NCBI RefSeq assembly: GCF_000960475.2
Contig: NZ_JZDQ02000003.1
Span: forward strand, 62,001 to 126,000
DNA from: Nocardioides luteus
GTDB lineage: Bacteria; Actinomycetota; Actinomycetes; Propionibacteriales; Nocardioidaceae
Direction: 5' to 3'
DNA: 64,000 nt
In this document: positions 26,735 through 35,506 of the stretch, one piece after another
Position numbering within the stretch: position 1 is the first letter of the stretch
Layout: every line of letters begins with the position of its first letter
The notes under the pieces: generated by a model
Databases searched by the model: none
Seen by the model: the letters and a program-made list of their open reading frames with translations, nothing else
Told to the model about the DNA's origin: nothing
Made by a program: the position numbers and the translations under genes

Positions 26735-27772
26735 TCAGGACTCGAAGGCCGTGGGCAGGAAGTCGTCCACGTTCTCCTCGGTGACCACCGGCGCGTCCAG
26801 CTGGATGGTGCGCGGAACCGTCACCTCGACCAGGTCGGACATCGCCTTCTGCTGCACCAGGAGCCGGGCGAGCTTGATGCCGTCGGCGGCCTGCGTGGAC
26901 GGGTAGATGACCGTCGCCTTGAGGACGCTCTTGCCGGACTGGATCTCGCGCATCGCGTTGGCCGAGCCCGCGCCACCGACCATGGTGAACTCGTCACGGC
27001 CCGCGTTCTTGATCGCGGCCAGGACACCGACGCCCTGGTCGTCGTCGTGGTTCCACAGGAAGTCGATCTTCGGCGCCGCCTGGAGCAGGTTGGCGGCCGC
27101 CTTCTCGCCGCCCTCGACGGTGAAGTCGGCGGCGACCCGGTTGTCGACGTCGAGACCGCACTCGGCCAGCGCGTCCTTGAAGCCCTGGCTGCGGTCCTGG
27201 GTCAGCGGCAGCGAGTCGATGCCCGCGATCTCGGCGACGACGGCGTTCTTGTTGCCGTCGGCCTGCTCGCAGACGTACGCACCGGCCGAGACGCCCATGC
27301 CGTAGTTGTCGCCGAGCACGGTGACGCGGGCCGCGTTGGCGTCGTTGAACTCACGGTCGACGTTGATGACCGGGATGCCGGCCTCCATCGCCTTGAGCGC
27401 GACCGGCGTCATCGCGGCGCCGTCGAAGGGCAGCAGCACGATGGCGTCGACCTTGTCGTTGATGAAGGTCTCGACCTGGCTGATCTGCAGGCTGACGTCG
27501 TTGGTGCCCTCGGCCAGGCGCAGGTCGACGTCCTCGTAGGCGTCGGCGGCGGCCTTGGCCTGGTCGCTGATCGCGCCCATCCAGCCGTGGTCGGCGGCGG
27601 GGGCCGAGAAGCCGATGACGACCGTGTCGCCCTTCTCGTCGTTGGAGCCGGCCTTGGCGTTGGACGTACCGCCGACGTTGTCGGACTTCTCCGGGGTGTT
27701 GCTGACGCAGGCGGAGAGGGCGAGCACCGCGAGGCCGGCGACGACGATTCTTGCTGTGGACTTCAGTTTCAT
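26735..27772 (-). CDS. ABC transporter sugar-binding lipoprotein (ribose/inositol type)
   Basis: The 345-residue protein starts at ATG 27772 after AGGAG seven bases upstream. A lipobox (LAVLALSAC, Cys22) marks it as a lipoprotein. The mature protein has the periplasmic-binding-protein type 1 fold: VVIGFSAPAADHGWMGAISD, DAIVLLPFDGAAMTPVALKA, VDREFNDANAARVTVLGDNY, and IDFLWNHDDDQGVGVLAAI. Such proteins bind pentoses, hexoses or inositols at the outer membrane face. The ligand is unknown. It is followed by the permease and ATPase genes upstream of it in transcription order. Confidence 0.92.
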   Translation of the reverse strand: MKLKSTARIVVAGLAVLALSACVSNTPEKSDNVGGTSNAKAGSNDEKGDTVVIGFSAPAADHGWMGAISDQAKAAADAYEDVDLRLAEGTNDVSLQISQVETFINDKVDAIVLLPFDGAAMTPVALKAMEAGIPVINVDREFNDANAARVTVLGDNYGMGVSAGAYVCEQADGNKNAVVAEIAGIDSLPLTQDRSQGFKDALAECGLDVDNRVAADFTVEGGEKAAANLLQAAPKIDFLWNHDDDQGVGVLAAIKNAGRDEFTMVGGAGSANAMREIQSGKSVLKATVIYPSTQAADGIKLARLLVQQKAMSDLVEVTVPRTIQLDAPVVTEENVDDFLPTAFES

Positions 27773-27852
27773 GGAGGTGCTCCTAGATCGTGCGAGGTGG
27801 AGGAGAGATGAGTCCGAGAGAGCCCGAGGACAGCTGGTGGGACGACGCGGGG

Positions 27853-28923
27853 TCATGACCCGGGCCGTCGTGCGAACCGCTGCTGCAGGAGCACGGCGGC
27901 GACGATGATCAGGCCCTTGGTGAAGGCCTGGGCGGAGATCGAGAGGTTGTTGAGCACGAACACGTTGGTGAGGGTCGCGAAGATCAGCACGCCGAAGACG
28001 GTGCCGACGATCGTGCCCCGGCCACCGGAGAGCAGCGTGCCGCCGATGACGACCGCGGCGATCGCCTCCAGCTCGTAGAGCTGACCGTGGGTGGCGCTGC
28101 CGGTCGTGGTGCGGGCCACCAGCATGACCGCCGCGATGCCGCAGCAGAGGCCGACGAGCACGTAGAGGAGCACCGTGTGGCGGCGTACGTTGATGCCGGC
28201 CAGGCGGGATGCCTCCGGGTTGCCGCCGATGGCCAGCGTGCGCCGGCCGAAGGTGGTGCGGTTGAGCACGACCCAGCCGATCACGGCGACGATCACGAAG
28301 ATCCAGATCAGCACCGAGACGCCCAGGATGTCTCGGGAGAACGCGTCGGTGAAGCCCGGCACGCTGACGATCTGGGTCTTGCGGGCGGAGATGATCTCGG
28401 CCAGGCCGCGGGCGCTGGCCATCATGGCGAGGGTCGCGATGAACGGCACCACCCCGCCGTATGCCACCAGCAGCCCGTTGATCAGGCCGGCTCCCGCGCC
28501 GACCAGGAGGGCCGTGGTGACGATGAAGATCCAGTGGTAGTCGTTGGCCATCGCCTGGGTCGACAGCGTCGTGCACCAGACCGAGGAGAGCGCGACCAGC
28601 GCGCCCACCGAGAGGTCGATGCCACCGCCGGTGATGACGAACGTCATCCCGATGCTGACCACGCCGATCACCGCGGCGAGACGCAGGATCGTCATCACGT
28701 TGTCGATCGAGGCGAACCGCTCGCCGCCGGTGACGACACCGACCAGGGCCAGCAGCGCCAGCGCCAGGACCAGGCCCAGGGTCTGGCCGCCACCGCTGCG
28801 CAGCAGCCGGCCGAGGCCGCCGGGTTCGGCCCTGCGGGCCGCCTCCTTCTCGACCCGGGCCGTGTCCGCCGGGGTCACCGCCGGCGGTGGGGTCACCGCG
28901 GCGTCCGTGGGCGTGTCGCTCAT
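27853..28923 (-). CDS. ABC transporter permease (ribose/RbsC type)
   Basis: The 356-residue protein starts at ATG 28923, overlapping the ATPase stop by 4 bases. After a 60-residue hydrophilic N terminus it has about eight to ten membrane helices. RbsC-type landmarks include GITFVI-like GMTFVITGGGIDLSVGALVAL, GLINGLLVAYGGVVPFIATLA and FGRRTLAIGGNPEASRLAGI. It carries the sugar through the membrane and works with the ATPase and lipoprotein next to it. A start further upstream is rejected because it lies inside the ATPase gene. Confidence 0.93.
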   Translation of the reverse strand: MSDTPTDAAVTPPPAVTPADTARVEKEAARRAEPGGLGRLLRSGGGQTLGLVLALALLALVGVVTGGERFASIDNVMTILRLAAVIGVVSIGMTFVITGGGIDLSVGALVALSSVWCTTLSTQAMANDYHWIFIVTTALLVGAGAGLINGLLVAYGGVVPFIATLAMMASARGLAEIISARKTQIVSVPGFTDAFSRDILGVSVLIWIFVIVAVIGWVVLNRTTFGRRTLAIGGNPEASRLAGINVRRHTVLLYVLVGLCCGIAAVMLVARTTTGSATHGQLYELEAIAAVVIGGTLLSGGRGTIVGTVFGVLIFATLTNVFVLNNLSISAQAFTKGLIIVAAVLLQQRFARRPGS

Positions 28924-30479
28924 GCGACCTCTCCTTCCATCACGAGGTCCAGGACCTTCGACTCGTCGATCTCGGTGGCGGGTCCCTCGTGGACGACGGA
29001 GCCCTCGCTGATGACGAGGACCCGGTCGGCGAGACCGAGCACCTCCTCCACCTCGCTGGACACCACGACCACGGCGACGCCTTCGTCGGCCAGGCGGCGG
29101 ACGAGGTTGTAGATCTCGGTGCGCGCCCCGACGTCGACGCCGCGGGTGGGCTCGTCGAGGAGGAGCACCTTGCAGTCGCGCAGCAGCCATCGGGCGAGCA
29201 CGACCTTCTGCTGGTTGCCGCCCGACAGGTTGCGGACCGGCCGGTCCACCCCCGCGGGACGTACGTCGAGGGAGCGGCTGAGCTCCTCGGCGGCACGGCG
29301 CTCGGCGCCGCTGTCCAGGAAGCTGCCCTTGGAGAACCGGTTCAAGGACGAGACCGTCACGTTGCGGTAGACGGCCTGGTCGAGCAGCAGCCCCTGGCTC
29401 TTGCGCTCCTCGGGAGCCAGCCCGATCCCGGCGGCCACCGCGGCCCGGACCGAGCCGCGGCGCAGCCGGCGTCCGTTGACGGTGACCGTGCCCGTGCTGG
29501 AGCGACGGGCGCCGTAGATGGTCTCGAGGATCTCCGAACGGCCCGAGCCGACCAGGCCCGCCAGACCGACGATCTCGCCGGCGTGGACACGCAGGTCGAC
29601 GTCGCGGAAGCGGTCGCCGGACAGGCCGCTGGCCTCGAGCACCGGCGCGGTGTCCCGAGCGGGCCGCGTGGTGGGGCGCTCGGGGAAGACGTACTCGATC
29701 TCGCGGCCGGTCATCAGCGTGATCAGCTCCCGGGTCGGAGTCTCCGCGACCGAGAGCCCCGTGGCCACGGTGCGGCCGTCCTTGAGGACCGTGATCCGGT
29801 CGCCGATCTGGCGGATCTCCTCGAGGCGGTGGGAGATGTAGATGATCGCGACGCCCTCCGCGGTGAGGCCACGGACCACCCGGAAGAGGTTGTCCACCTC
29901 CTCCTGGTCGAGGACGGCCGAGGGCTCGTCGAGGATGAGCAGGCGGGTGTCGTGGGACAGCGCCCGGGCCATGCTGACGATCTGCTGACCGGCCGGCGAG
30001 AGGTCGCCGACCAGGCGGTTCGGGTCGACCTCGCTGTGGCCGAGCCGGGCCAGGAGCGCACGCACCCGCTGGGTCGCCTCGGCGCGGCGGCTGAACCCGG
30101 CCGTCGCGAGCTCGTGCCCCAGGAAGACGTTCTCGGTGACGGTGAGCCCGGGCACCAGGTCGAGCTCCTGGTAGATGGTCGAGATGCCCCGCTTCATGGC
30201 GGCGACCGGCGTGGTCAGCCGGACCGGCTCGCCCTCCCAGAGGATCTCCCCCTCGTCGGGCTGGTACGCCGCCGAGAGCACCTTGATGAGGGTCGACTTG
30301 CCGGCGCCGTTCTGCCCGAGCAGGCAGTGCACCTCGCCCGCCCGGACGTCGAGGTCGACGCCGCCGAGGGCGAGCACGCCGGGGAACCGCTTCACGATCC
30401 CGGTCATCTCCAGCAGTACGTCACCCCCGGCTGCGCCGGCGGTGGGGCCGTCGGGCGACGGCGTCGGGGTCTGGGTCAT
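28920..30479 (-). CDS. ABC transporter ATPase with two nucleotide-binding domains (RbsA type)
   Basis: The 519-residue protein starts at ATG 30479. The first domain (about 20-250) has Walker A GQNGAGKSTL, signature LSPAGQQIV and Walker B LLILDEPSAVLD. The second domain (about 270-510) has a degenerate Walker A region (GLVGSGRSEIL), signature LSGGNQQKVV and Walker B VLLLDEPTRGVDV. This tandem arrangement is typical for ribose, xylose and inositol importers. It overlaps the ROK gene stop and the permease start by 4 bases each, so the transporter genes are translationally coupled to the regulator. Confidence 0.95.
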   Translation of the reverse strand: MTQTPTPSPDGPTAGAAGGDVLLEMTGIVKRFPGVLALGGVDLDVRAGEVHCLLGQNGAGKSTLIKVLSAAYQPDEGEILWEGEPVRLTTPVAAMKRGISTIYQELDLVPGLTVTENVFLGHELATAGFSRRAEATQRVRALLARLGHSEVDPNRLVGDLSPAGQQIVSMARALSHDTRLLILDEPSAVLDQEEVDNLFRVVRGLTAEGVAIIYISHRLEEIRQIGDRITVLKDGRTVATGLSVAETPTRELITLMTGREIEYVFPERPTTRPARDTAPVLEASGLSGDRFRDVDLRVHAGEIVGLAGLVGSGRSEILETIYGARRSSTGTVTVNGRRLRRGSVRAAVAAGIGLAPEERKSQGLLLDQAVYRNVTVSSLNRFSKGSFLDSGAERRAAEELSRSLDVRPAGVDRPVRNLSGGNQQKVVLARWLLRDCKVLLLDEPTRGVDVGARTEIYNLVRRLADEGVAVVVVSSEVEEVLGLADRVLVISEGSVVHEGPATEIDESKVLDLVMEGEVA

Positions 30480-31756
30480 CGGCTTCCTCCGTGGAGTTCG
30501 GGCAGGTCGGCGAGGGCGGTGGGGTCCGAGAGCACCGGCTCCAGGGAGACCAGTGCGCCGCCGCGTACCGCGGCGGTGGGGCCGAAGGCCGAGATGGCGA
30601 CCCGGGTGCCGCCGGCCCGCGGCGCGAGCACGTCGGCGGCGAGGCGGGCCTCGACCGCCGGGCGCAGCCACTCGCCGAGCGCGGCGAAGTAACCGCTGAG
30701 CACGACGGTGCCGGGGTTGAGCGTGTTGACCAGCACGGCGGCGCCGGTGCCGAGCCAGGTCCCGATCTCGCCCAGCGCAGCCAGGGTGCGGCCGTCGGCG
30801 AGCCGGGCCCGCTCGACCAGGGTGGCGAGCCGCTCCTCCAGGTTGAGCGCGGGGTCGCGGATCGGGTCGTCGGGGTCGGTGGCCGCCTCGAGCAGGGCCC
30901 GGAGGCCGACCACGGTCTCCCAGCAGCCGGTGCGACCGCAGCCGCAGAGACGACCGCGCGGGTCGACCGGGAGGTGGCCGATCTCGCCGGCCCAGCCGTG
31001 CCGGCCCGGCGCGACCCGGCCGCCGCTGACGATCGCGCCGCCCAGGCCGACCTCGCCGTAGAGCACCACCATGTCGGCGCGGTCGGCGTCGGTCGGGTCG
31101 AGCTCGGCGGTCGCGGCGAGGGTGGCCTCGTTGGCCACCTGCACCGGCGGCAGAGGCTCGGCGGTGGTGGCCATGGCGGCCAGCCGGCCGCGTACGTCCT
31201 CGGCGACGTCGATCTCGCGCCAGCCGAGGTTGGGGGCGAGCGTGACCCGCTGGGTGGCGGTGTCGACGAGACCCGCGACGCCGACGGTGATGCCGGCGAC
31301 GGTCGCGCCGGCGGTCCGGGCCTCGGCGAGGGCGTCGGTGACCAGGCCGGCGAGCTCGGCGAGCACGCCCTCCGGGGAAAGCCTCCGGCCGTCGATGCCG
31401 AGGCGGAACTCGGCGATCACGGAGCCGGCCAGGTCGAGGGCGACGACGGCCAGGTGGTCGACGTTGATCTCGGCGCCGATCCCGCACACCGAGCGGCCGA
31501 CGAGCCGGACCTTGACGCCGGGACGCCCGGCGCCGCGGCGGTCGGCGTCCTCGCAGGAGACCAGCCCGAGCTCGGCGAGCTCGTCGACCAGCCCGGCCGC
31601 GACCGTGCGGGTCAGGCCGGTCTCCTCGGCCAGGCGGCCCCGCGAGCGGGGACCGCCGTCGCGCAGCGCCCGGAGCAGCAGGCCCATCCGCGCGGTACGG
31701 ACCGCAGCGGGGTCGGCGGTGGCGGAGACCCGCACGGTGATGTCGGCGTCGCGCAC
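30476..31756 (-). CDS. ROK-family transcriptional repressor of the operon
   Basis: The 426-residue protein is taken from GTG 31756, which follows AGGAG by seven bases. A codon further upstream (31816) lies inside a CRP-like site and has no ribosome site. The N-terminal winged helix includes RSRGRLAEETGLTRTVAAGL. The ROK domain has the ATP-binding DxGxT-like region and the zinc/cysteine motif GRLCGCGRTGCWETVVG. ROK repressors bind sugars or sugar phosphates to release DNA. As first gene of the 15-gene unit it likely controls it and itself. The operator candidate at 31887-31907 is just upstream. Confidence 0.9.
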   Translation of the reverse strand: MRDADITVRVSATADPAAVRTARMGLLLRALRDGGPRSRGRLAEETGLTRTVAAGLVDELAELGLVSCEDADRRGAGRPGVKVRLVGRSVCGIGAEINVDHLAVVALDLAGSVIAEFRLGIDGRRLSPEGVLAELAGLVTDALAEARTAGATVAGITVGVAGLVDTATQRVTLAPNLGWREIDVAEDVRGRLAAMATTAEPLPPVQVANEATLAATAELDPTDADRADMVVLYGEVGLGGAIVSGGRVAPGRHGWAGEIGHLPVDPRGRLCGCGRTGCWETVVGLRALLEAATDPDDPIRDPALNLEERLATLVERARLADGRTLAALGEIGTWLGTGAAVLVNTLNPGTVVLSGYFAALGEWLRPAVEARLAADVLAPRAGGTRVAISAFGPTAAVRGGALVSLEPVLSDPTALADLPELHGGSR

Positions 31757-31801
31757 GGTGGTCTCCTGTCCGGGGTCTCGTGGTGGGTCGCTCAGCAGCC
31801 C

Positions 31802-31817
31802 TGTGATGGCAGTCACA
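31802..31817. promoter_or_regulatory. CRP/GlxR site, perfect consensus
   Basis: TGTGA, six bases, TCACA matches the CRP/GlxR consensus exactly. It lies 46-61 bp upstream of the ROK GTG, in the leader or promoter region of the operon. Its position downstream of the likely promoter would suit either repression or activation. Confidence 0.65.
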
Positions 31818-31842
31818 GAATTCGGTGGCCGAGAGACAAACT

Positions 31843-31858
31843 AGTGACCCGGCTCACG
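31843..31858. promoter_or_regulatory. second CRP/GlxR-like site
   Basis: AGTGA, six bases, TCACG departs from the CRP consensus at the two outer positions. It lies between the perfect site and the palindromic operator. Confidence 0.35.
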
Positions 31859-31886
31859 TTGTACAAGGCTTTCGCGACGGTTTCTG

Positions 31887-31907
31887 CAAAGTTTGTGTCA
31901 AACTTTG
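31887..31907. promoter_or_regulatory. palindromic operator upstream of the ROK gene
   Basis: Half-sites CAAAGTTTG and CAAACTTTG are exact reverse complements separated by TGT. Being AT-rich in a GC-rich genome makes it stand out. The minus strand contains TTGACA across it, a good -35 hexamer, so a repressor there would block the promoter. A ROK repressor binding its own operon is the natural candidate; this is inference. Confidence 0.65.
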
Positions 31908-31932
31908 AAAAGTAATTGGACAAAGTTGCCGG

Positions 31933-31968
31933 AAGGGGCACCCGGCCACGGTTGGCCGGATGCCCCTT
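31933..31968 (-). terminator. terminator of the quinoprotein dehydrogenase gene
   Basis: Two 16-base arms (31933-31948 and 31953-31968) pair at 15 of 16 positions around CGGT. It lies 18 bp past the stop codon at 31986 and separates that gene from the ROK operon. Confidence 0.7.
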
Positions 31969-31985
31969 CGGGTCGATCGCGAGGG

Positions 31986-34118
31986 TCACTCGCTAGGCGT
32001 GATCACCACCTCGTCGCTGCCCGTGAGCGCCGGGATGTCGCCAGCACCGGGATCGGTGTACTCGGCCACGAAGACGGCGTGCAGCTCGTCGTGCTCGGGG
32101 TCGTGGCCACCCGGGACGGTCGTCACGATCGAGCCGCTGCACCCGTTCGCGGTCGACTGCGGGTGCCCGTGCTGGTCGTGGCCCAGGACGTACGTCACCG
32201 AGACCCGGTCGCAGTCGACCGGCTGGTCGTCGGTCACCTCGACCTGGAAGTGCACGGTGTCGCCGAAGTGGAACGCCTCGCCGGGCGCCGGGCTGGTCGT
32301 CAGGGTCACCACCGGCACGTCGTTGCCGACGATCACGTCGACGTCTGCGGAGGCGTGCTTGCCGCGACCCACCTTGCCCTTGTCCGTGACCGTCAGCGTG
32401 GCCCGGTAGGCCCCCGGCTCGGCGTAGGTGTGGGTGGCCGTCTTCCCGGTGGCGTCGAAGGTGCCGTCACCGTCGAAGTCCCACTGGTAGACGAGCTTGT
32501 CGCCGTCGGGATCGGTCGTCCCGGCGCTGTCGAAGGCGACGGTCAGCGGCGGCTGACCTGCGGTCTTGTCGGCGCTGATCACCGGCTTCGGGGAGTGGTT
32601 GCCGGTGCGGGCGATGTAGTCGATCCGGGAGACCTGAGCCTCCTCGTTCTCGCTGAAGTACCCGTCGCCGTACTCGAGCATGTAGAGCGAGCCGTCCTTG
32701 CCGAACTCCAGGTCCATCACGTTGTCCGTGGCGAAGGTGGAGAGCACCGACTCGATGCCGGTGAGCTCGCCGTCGGCGTCGAGCCGCATGCCCTTGATGT
32801 AGTCGCGGCCCCACTCGGCGAACAGCGGGACGCCGTCGTAGTACTCCGGCCAGGCACCGGAGAGCGGGTCCTTCGTGGCCGACTTCTGGAAGTCGTACGC
32901 CGGGCCGGCCATCGGGGCGATGCCGCCCTGGGAGCCGAGCTCGGGGAACTCCTCGGACTGGCTGTAGGTGTACCAGACCGTCGGCTGGGTGACCGGCGGG
33001 AGCTCGGTCAGGCCGGTGTTGTGCCGCGAGTCGTTGACGGGGGCGTCACAGTCGAAGGCCGGACCCGAGGTCCCGGTCGCGAAGTCGTAGTCGCGGTAGG
33101 GCATCTCCGCGGTCGCACACAGCGGCCAGCCGTAGTTGGCCGGCTTGGTGACGACCGTCCACTTGCCCTGGCCCGCCGGACCGCGGTCCGGGTTCGCGGT
33201 GGCCGCGTCGGGTGAGTAGTCGGCCACGAAGACGCGGTCGGTCTGCGGGTCGATCTCGATCCGGAACGGGTTGCGCAGGCCCATCGCGTAGATCTCCGGA
33301 CGGGTCTTGTCCGTGCCCGGCGCGAACAGGTTCCCGGCAGGGACGGTGTAGCCGCCACCGGCCTTCGGCTTGATCCGCAGGAGCTTGCCGCGCAGGTCGT
33401 TGGTGTTGGCCGCCGTGCGCCGCGCGTCGAAGGCCGGGCTGCGAGTATCCCGGTCGTCGAGCGGGGCGTACCCGTCGGACTGGAACGGGTCGGTGTCATC
33501 ACCGGTGGCGAGGATCAGGTTGCCCGCGGAGTCGAAGACGATGTCGCCGCCGACGTGGCAGCACCGCCCCCGGTCCACCGGTACGTCGAGGATCTGCTGC
33601 TCGGTGGACAGGTCGATCTTGCCGCCGGCGAACTGGTAGCGCGAGAGCCGGATCGCACCCTTGAACGGCGCGAAGTCGGCGGGCGAGCCGTACTCCGGCG
33701 CGTCACCCTCGTTGACGTCCGGCGTGGCCGGGTCGTCGACGGGGGTGTTCATCGGCGGGGAGTAGTAGACGTAGACCCACTTGTTGGTCCGGCCGTTGTA
33801 GCCAGGGTCCAGAGCGATGCTCTGCAGACCCTCCTCGTCGTGCCGGTAGACGTCGAACTCGGCGGCGACGCTGTTGACGCCGGTGTCGGCGTCGTTGAGC
33901 CACACCTTCCCGGCACGGGTCGTGTGGAGGACGTCCCCGTTGGGCAGGACCGCGAGGTCCATCGGCTCACCGGGGCGATCGTTGAGTGTCACCTTCTCGA
34001 AGTCGGAGTCCGGCGGCGGGTCGGCCGTGGGGGCCGCGTCCGCGGACGTCGTGAGGGGGAGAACGAGGAGCCCTGAGACCACGGTCGTGGCGACGCTCCA
34101 GAGGGTGAATCTGCGCAC
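31986..34118 (-). CDS. secreted PQQ-type sugar dehydrogenase with PKD domain
   Basis: The 710-residue protein starts at GTG 34118, seven bases after GGAG. Residues 1-28 are a signal peptide. The soluble quinoprotein glucose dehydrogenase-like six-bladed propeller covers about 40-500: PMDLAVLPNGDVLHTTRAGK, DEEGLQSIALDPGYNGRTNK, CHVGGDIVFDSAGNL, IYAMGLRNPFRIEID, and the MDLEFGKDGSLYMLEYGDG segment. A PKD domain follows (about 505-600; PPLTVAFDSAGTTDPDGD). The C-terminal 110 residues carry a further beta domain. It probably oxidises or binds extracellular sugars; PQQ use is inferred from family. A CRP-like site lies about 60 bp upstream. Confidence 0.88.
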   Translation of the reverse strand: MRRFTLWSVATTVVSGLLVLPLTTSADAAPTADPPPDSDFEKVTLNDRPGEPMDLAVLPNGDVLHTTRAGKVWLNDADTGVNSVAAEFDVYRHDEEGLQSIALDPGYNGRTNKWVYVYYSPPMNTPVDDPATPDVNEGDAPEYGSPADFAPFKGAIRLSRYQFAGGKIDLSTEQQILDVPVDRGRCCHVGGDIVFDSAGNLILATGDDTDPFQSDGYAPLDDRDTRSPAFDARRTAANTNDLRGKLLRIKPKAGGGYTVPAGNLFAPGTDKTRPEIYAMGLRNPFRIEIDPQTDRVFVADYSPDAATANPDRGPAGQGKWTVVTKPANYGWPLCATAEMPYRDYDFATGTSGPAFDCDAPVNDSRHNTGLTELPPVTQPTVWYTYSQSEEFPELGSQGGIAPMAGPAYDFQKSATKDPLSGAWPEYYDGVPLFAEWGRDYIKGMRLDADGELTGIESVLSTFATDNVMDLEFGKDGSLYMLEYGDGYFSENEEAQVSRIDYIARTGNHSPKPVISADKTAGQPPLTVAFDSAGTTDPDGDKLVYQWDFDGDGTFDATGKTATHTYAEPGAYRATLTVTDKGKVGRGKHASADVDVIVGNDVPVVTLTTSPAPGEAFHFGDTVHFQVEVTDDQPVDCDRVSVTYVLGHDQHGHPQSTANGCSGSIVTTVPGGHDPEHDELHAVFVAEYTDPGAGDIPALTGSDEVVITPSE

Positions 34119-34177
34119 GGTCCATCTCCTTCTCTCGCTGTCGTGGAGGGGAGCGAGATCGTCCGTGAACGTAGCGA

Positions 34178-34193
34178 TGTGACGCCGGTCACG
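34178..34193. promoter_or_regulatory. CRP/GlxR-like site upstream of the quinoprotein dehydrogenase
   Basis: TGTGA, six bases, TCACG matches the consensus except at the last base. It lies 60-75 bp upstream of the GTG start. Confidence 0.5.
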
Positions 34194-34201
34194 TCAAGTG
34201 A

Positions 34202-34233
34202 CTTGCGTTCTTTCGCAAGAAGATTTCGAAAGA
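34202..34233. promoter_or_regulatory. nested inverted repeats, possible ROK operator
   Basis: CTTGCG and CGCAAG (34202-34219) surround TTCTTT, and TCTTTCG and CGAAAGA (34209-34233) overlap them. They lie between a ROK gene and the dehydrogenase gene, downstream of the first and upstream of the second. An AT-rich operator is plausible; the binding protein is not known. Confidence 0.4.
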
Positions 34234-34272
34234 TGGGACGATGGGACGCCTCTGGAGCGGTCGGAGCCGGGA

Positions 34273-35478
34273 CTACGCCTCTGCGCTGCTGGGCGCGTAG
34301 ACCGAGGCGCTGATCAGGTGAGCCGCGCCGATCACGCCGCCCTCGTCACCCAGCTCGCTGAGCACGATCGGGAGGTTGCCGGTGGCCAGCGGCAGCGAGC
34401 GACGGTAGGTCACGCTGCGGATCTCGGCGAGCAGCCCATGACCCAGCTTGCTGACCCGGCCTCCGATGACGATCAGGCCCGGGTTGAAGAACGAGACCAG
34501 GCTGGCGAGCACCTGACCGATCCGGTGTCCGCTCTCCCGGATGAGCTGGACCGCCTGGGCGTCACCGCGGGCCACCGCGACGGCGATGTCCTCGGCGCTC
34601 AGGTCGCCCTTCTCCGCGAGCAGCTCGGCCAGAACCGGGGAGCGACCGGACCGGGCCGCGGCGAGCGCCTCGCGGGCGAGCGCCGCACCGCCGGAGAACG
34701 CCTCCAGGCAGCCGGTGTTGCCGCAGGCGCAGGTGGGCCCGAAGTCCTCGACCCGGATGTGGCCGATGTCGCCGGCGCAGCCGTCGACGCCGCGGTAGAG
34801 CTCGCCGTCGACGACGATCCCGCAGCCGATGCCGGTGCCGATCTTGACGTAGAGGAAGTCCTTGGCGGTGCGGGCGACGCCCGCGTGCTGCTCCCCCGCC
34901 GCGAGCACGTTGACGTCGTTGTCGAGCACGACCGGGCAGCCGAGCTCGCGGGCGACCGCGTCGCGCACCGGGTAGCCGTCCCAGCCCGGCATGATCGGCG
35001 GCGACACCGAGACGCCACGATGGAAGTCGACCGGTCCCGGCACGCCGACGCCGGCGCCCATCGGCTCGGTGACGCCGTGCTCGTCGAGGAGCGCGCGGAC
35101 CTCGTCGAGCGCGGTCGCGAGCACCTTCTCCGGGCCGCTGCGGATGTCACAGGCTCGGGTGCGGGTGCCGATCACCGACAGGCGGCCGTCGGTGAGGCCG
35201 ACCGACATGCTGGTGGCGCCGATGGAGATGCCGACGAACCGGATGTCGGGCGCGAGGTCGACCAGGGTCGAGCGCCGGCCGCCCCGAGAGGCCGCCGGCC
35301 CCACCTCGTGGGCCATGCCCAGCTCGGTGAGGCGGCCGACCTCGGCCGCGATGGTGGTGCGGGAGACGTTCAGCCGATCGGCGAGCTGCACCCGCGACAG
35401 CGGGCCCTCGTCGCGGAGCTGGGCGAGCAGGCGGGCCTGCATGGAGGTCTCTGCCCTGCCGGCGAGTGAATGACGCAT
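34273..35478 (-). CDS. ROK-family transcriptional regulator, second copy
   Basis: The 401-residue protein is taken from ATG 35478 (MRHSLAGRAETSMQARLLAQ); an ATG at 35508 adds ten residues. The winged helix is in GPLSRVQLADRLNVSRTTIA. The ROK domain includes FVGISIGATSMSVGL, GAGVGVPGPVDFHRGV, KIGTGIGCGIVVDG, and the zinc motif GPTCACGNTGCLEAF. It may repress the neighbouring secreted dehydrogenase or a sugar operon elsewhere. It lies 154 bp from the dehydrogenase gene on the same strand. A 161-bp palindromic element fills the space between its start and ftsY. Confidence 0.9.
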   Translation of the reverse strand: MRHSLAGRAETSMQARLLAQLRDEGPLSRVQLADRLNVSRTTIAAEVGRLTELGMAHEVGPAASRGGRRSTLVDLAPDIRFVGISIGATSMSVGLTDGRLSVIGTRTRACDIRSGPEKVLATALDEVRALLDEHGVTEPMGAGVGVPGPVDFHRGVSVSPPIMPGWDGYPVRDAVARELGCPVVLDNDVNVLAAGEQHAGVARTAKDFLYVKIGTGIGCGIVVDGELYRGVDGCAGDIGHIRVEDFGPTCACGNTGCLEAFSGGAALAREALAAARSGRSPVLAELLAEKGDLSAEDIAVAVARGDAQAVQLIRESGHRIGQVLASLVSFFNPGLIVIGGRVSKLGHGLLAEIRSVTYRRSLPLATGNLPIVLSELGDEGGVIGAAHLISASVYAPSSAEA

Positions 35479-35506
35479 ACCGGCGATCCTGCCATGCGAG
35501 AGCCGC

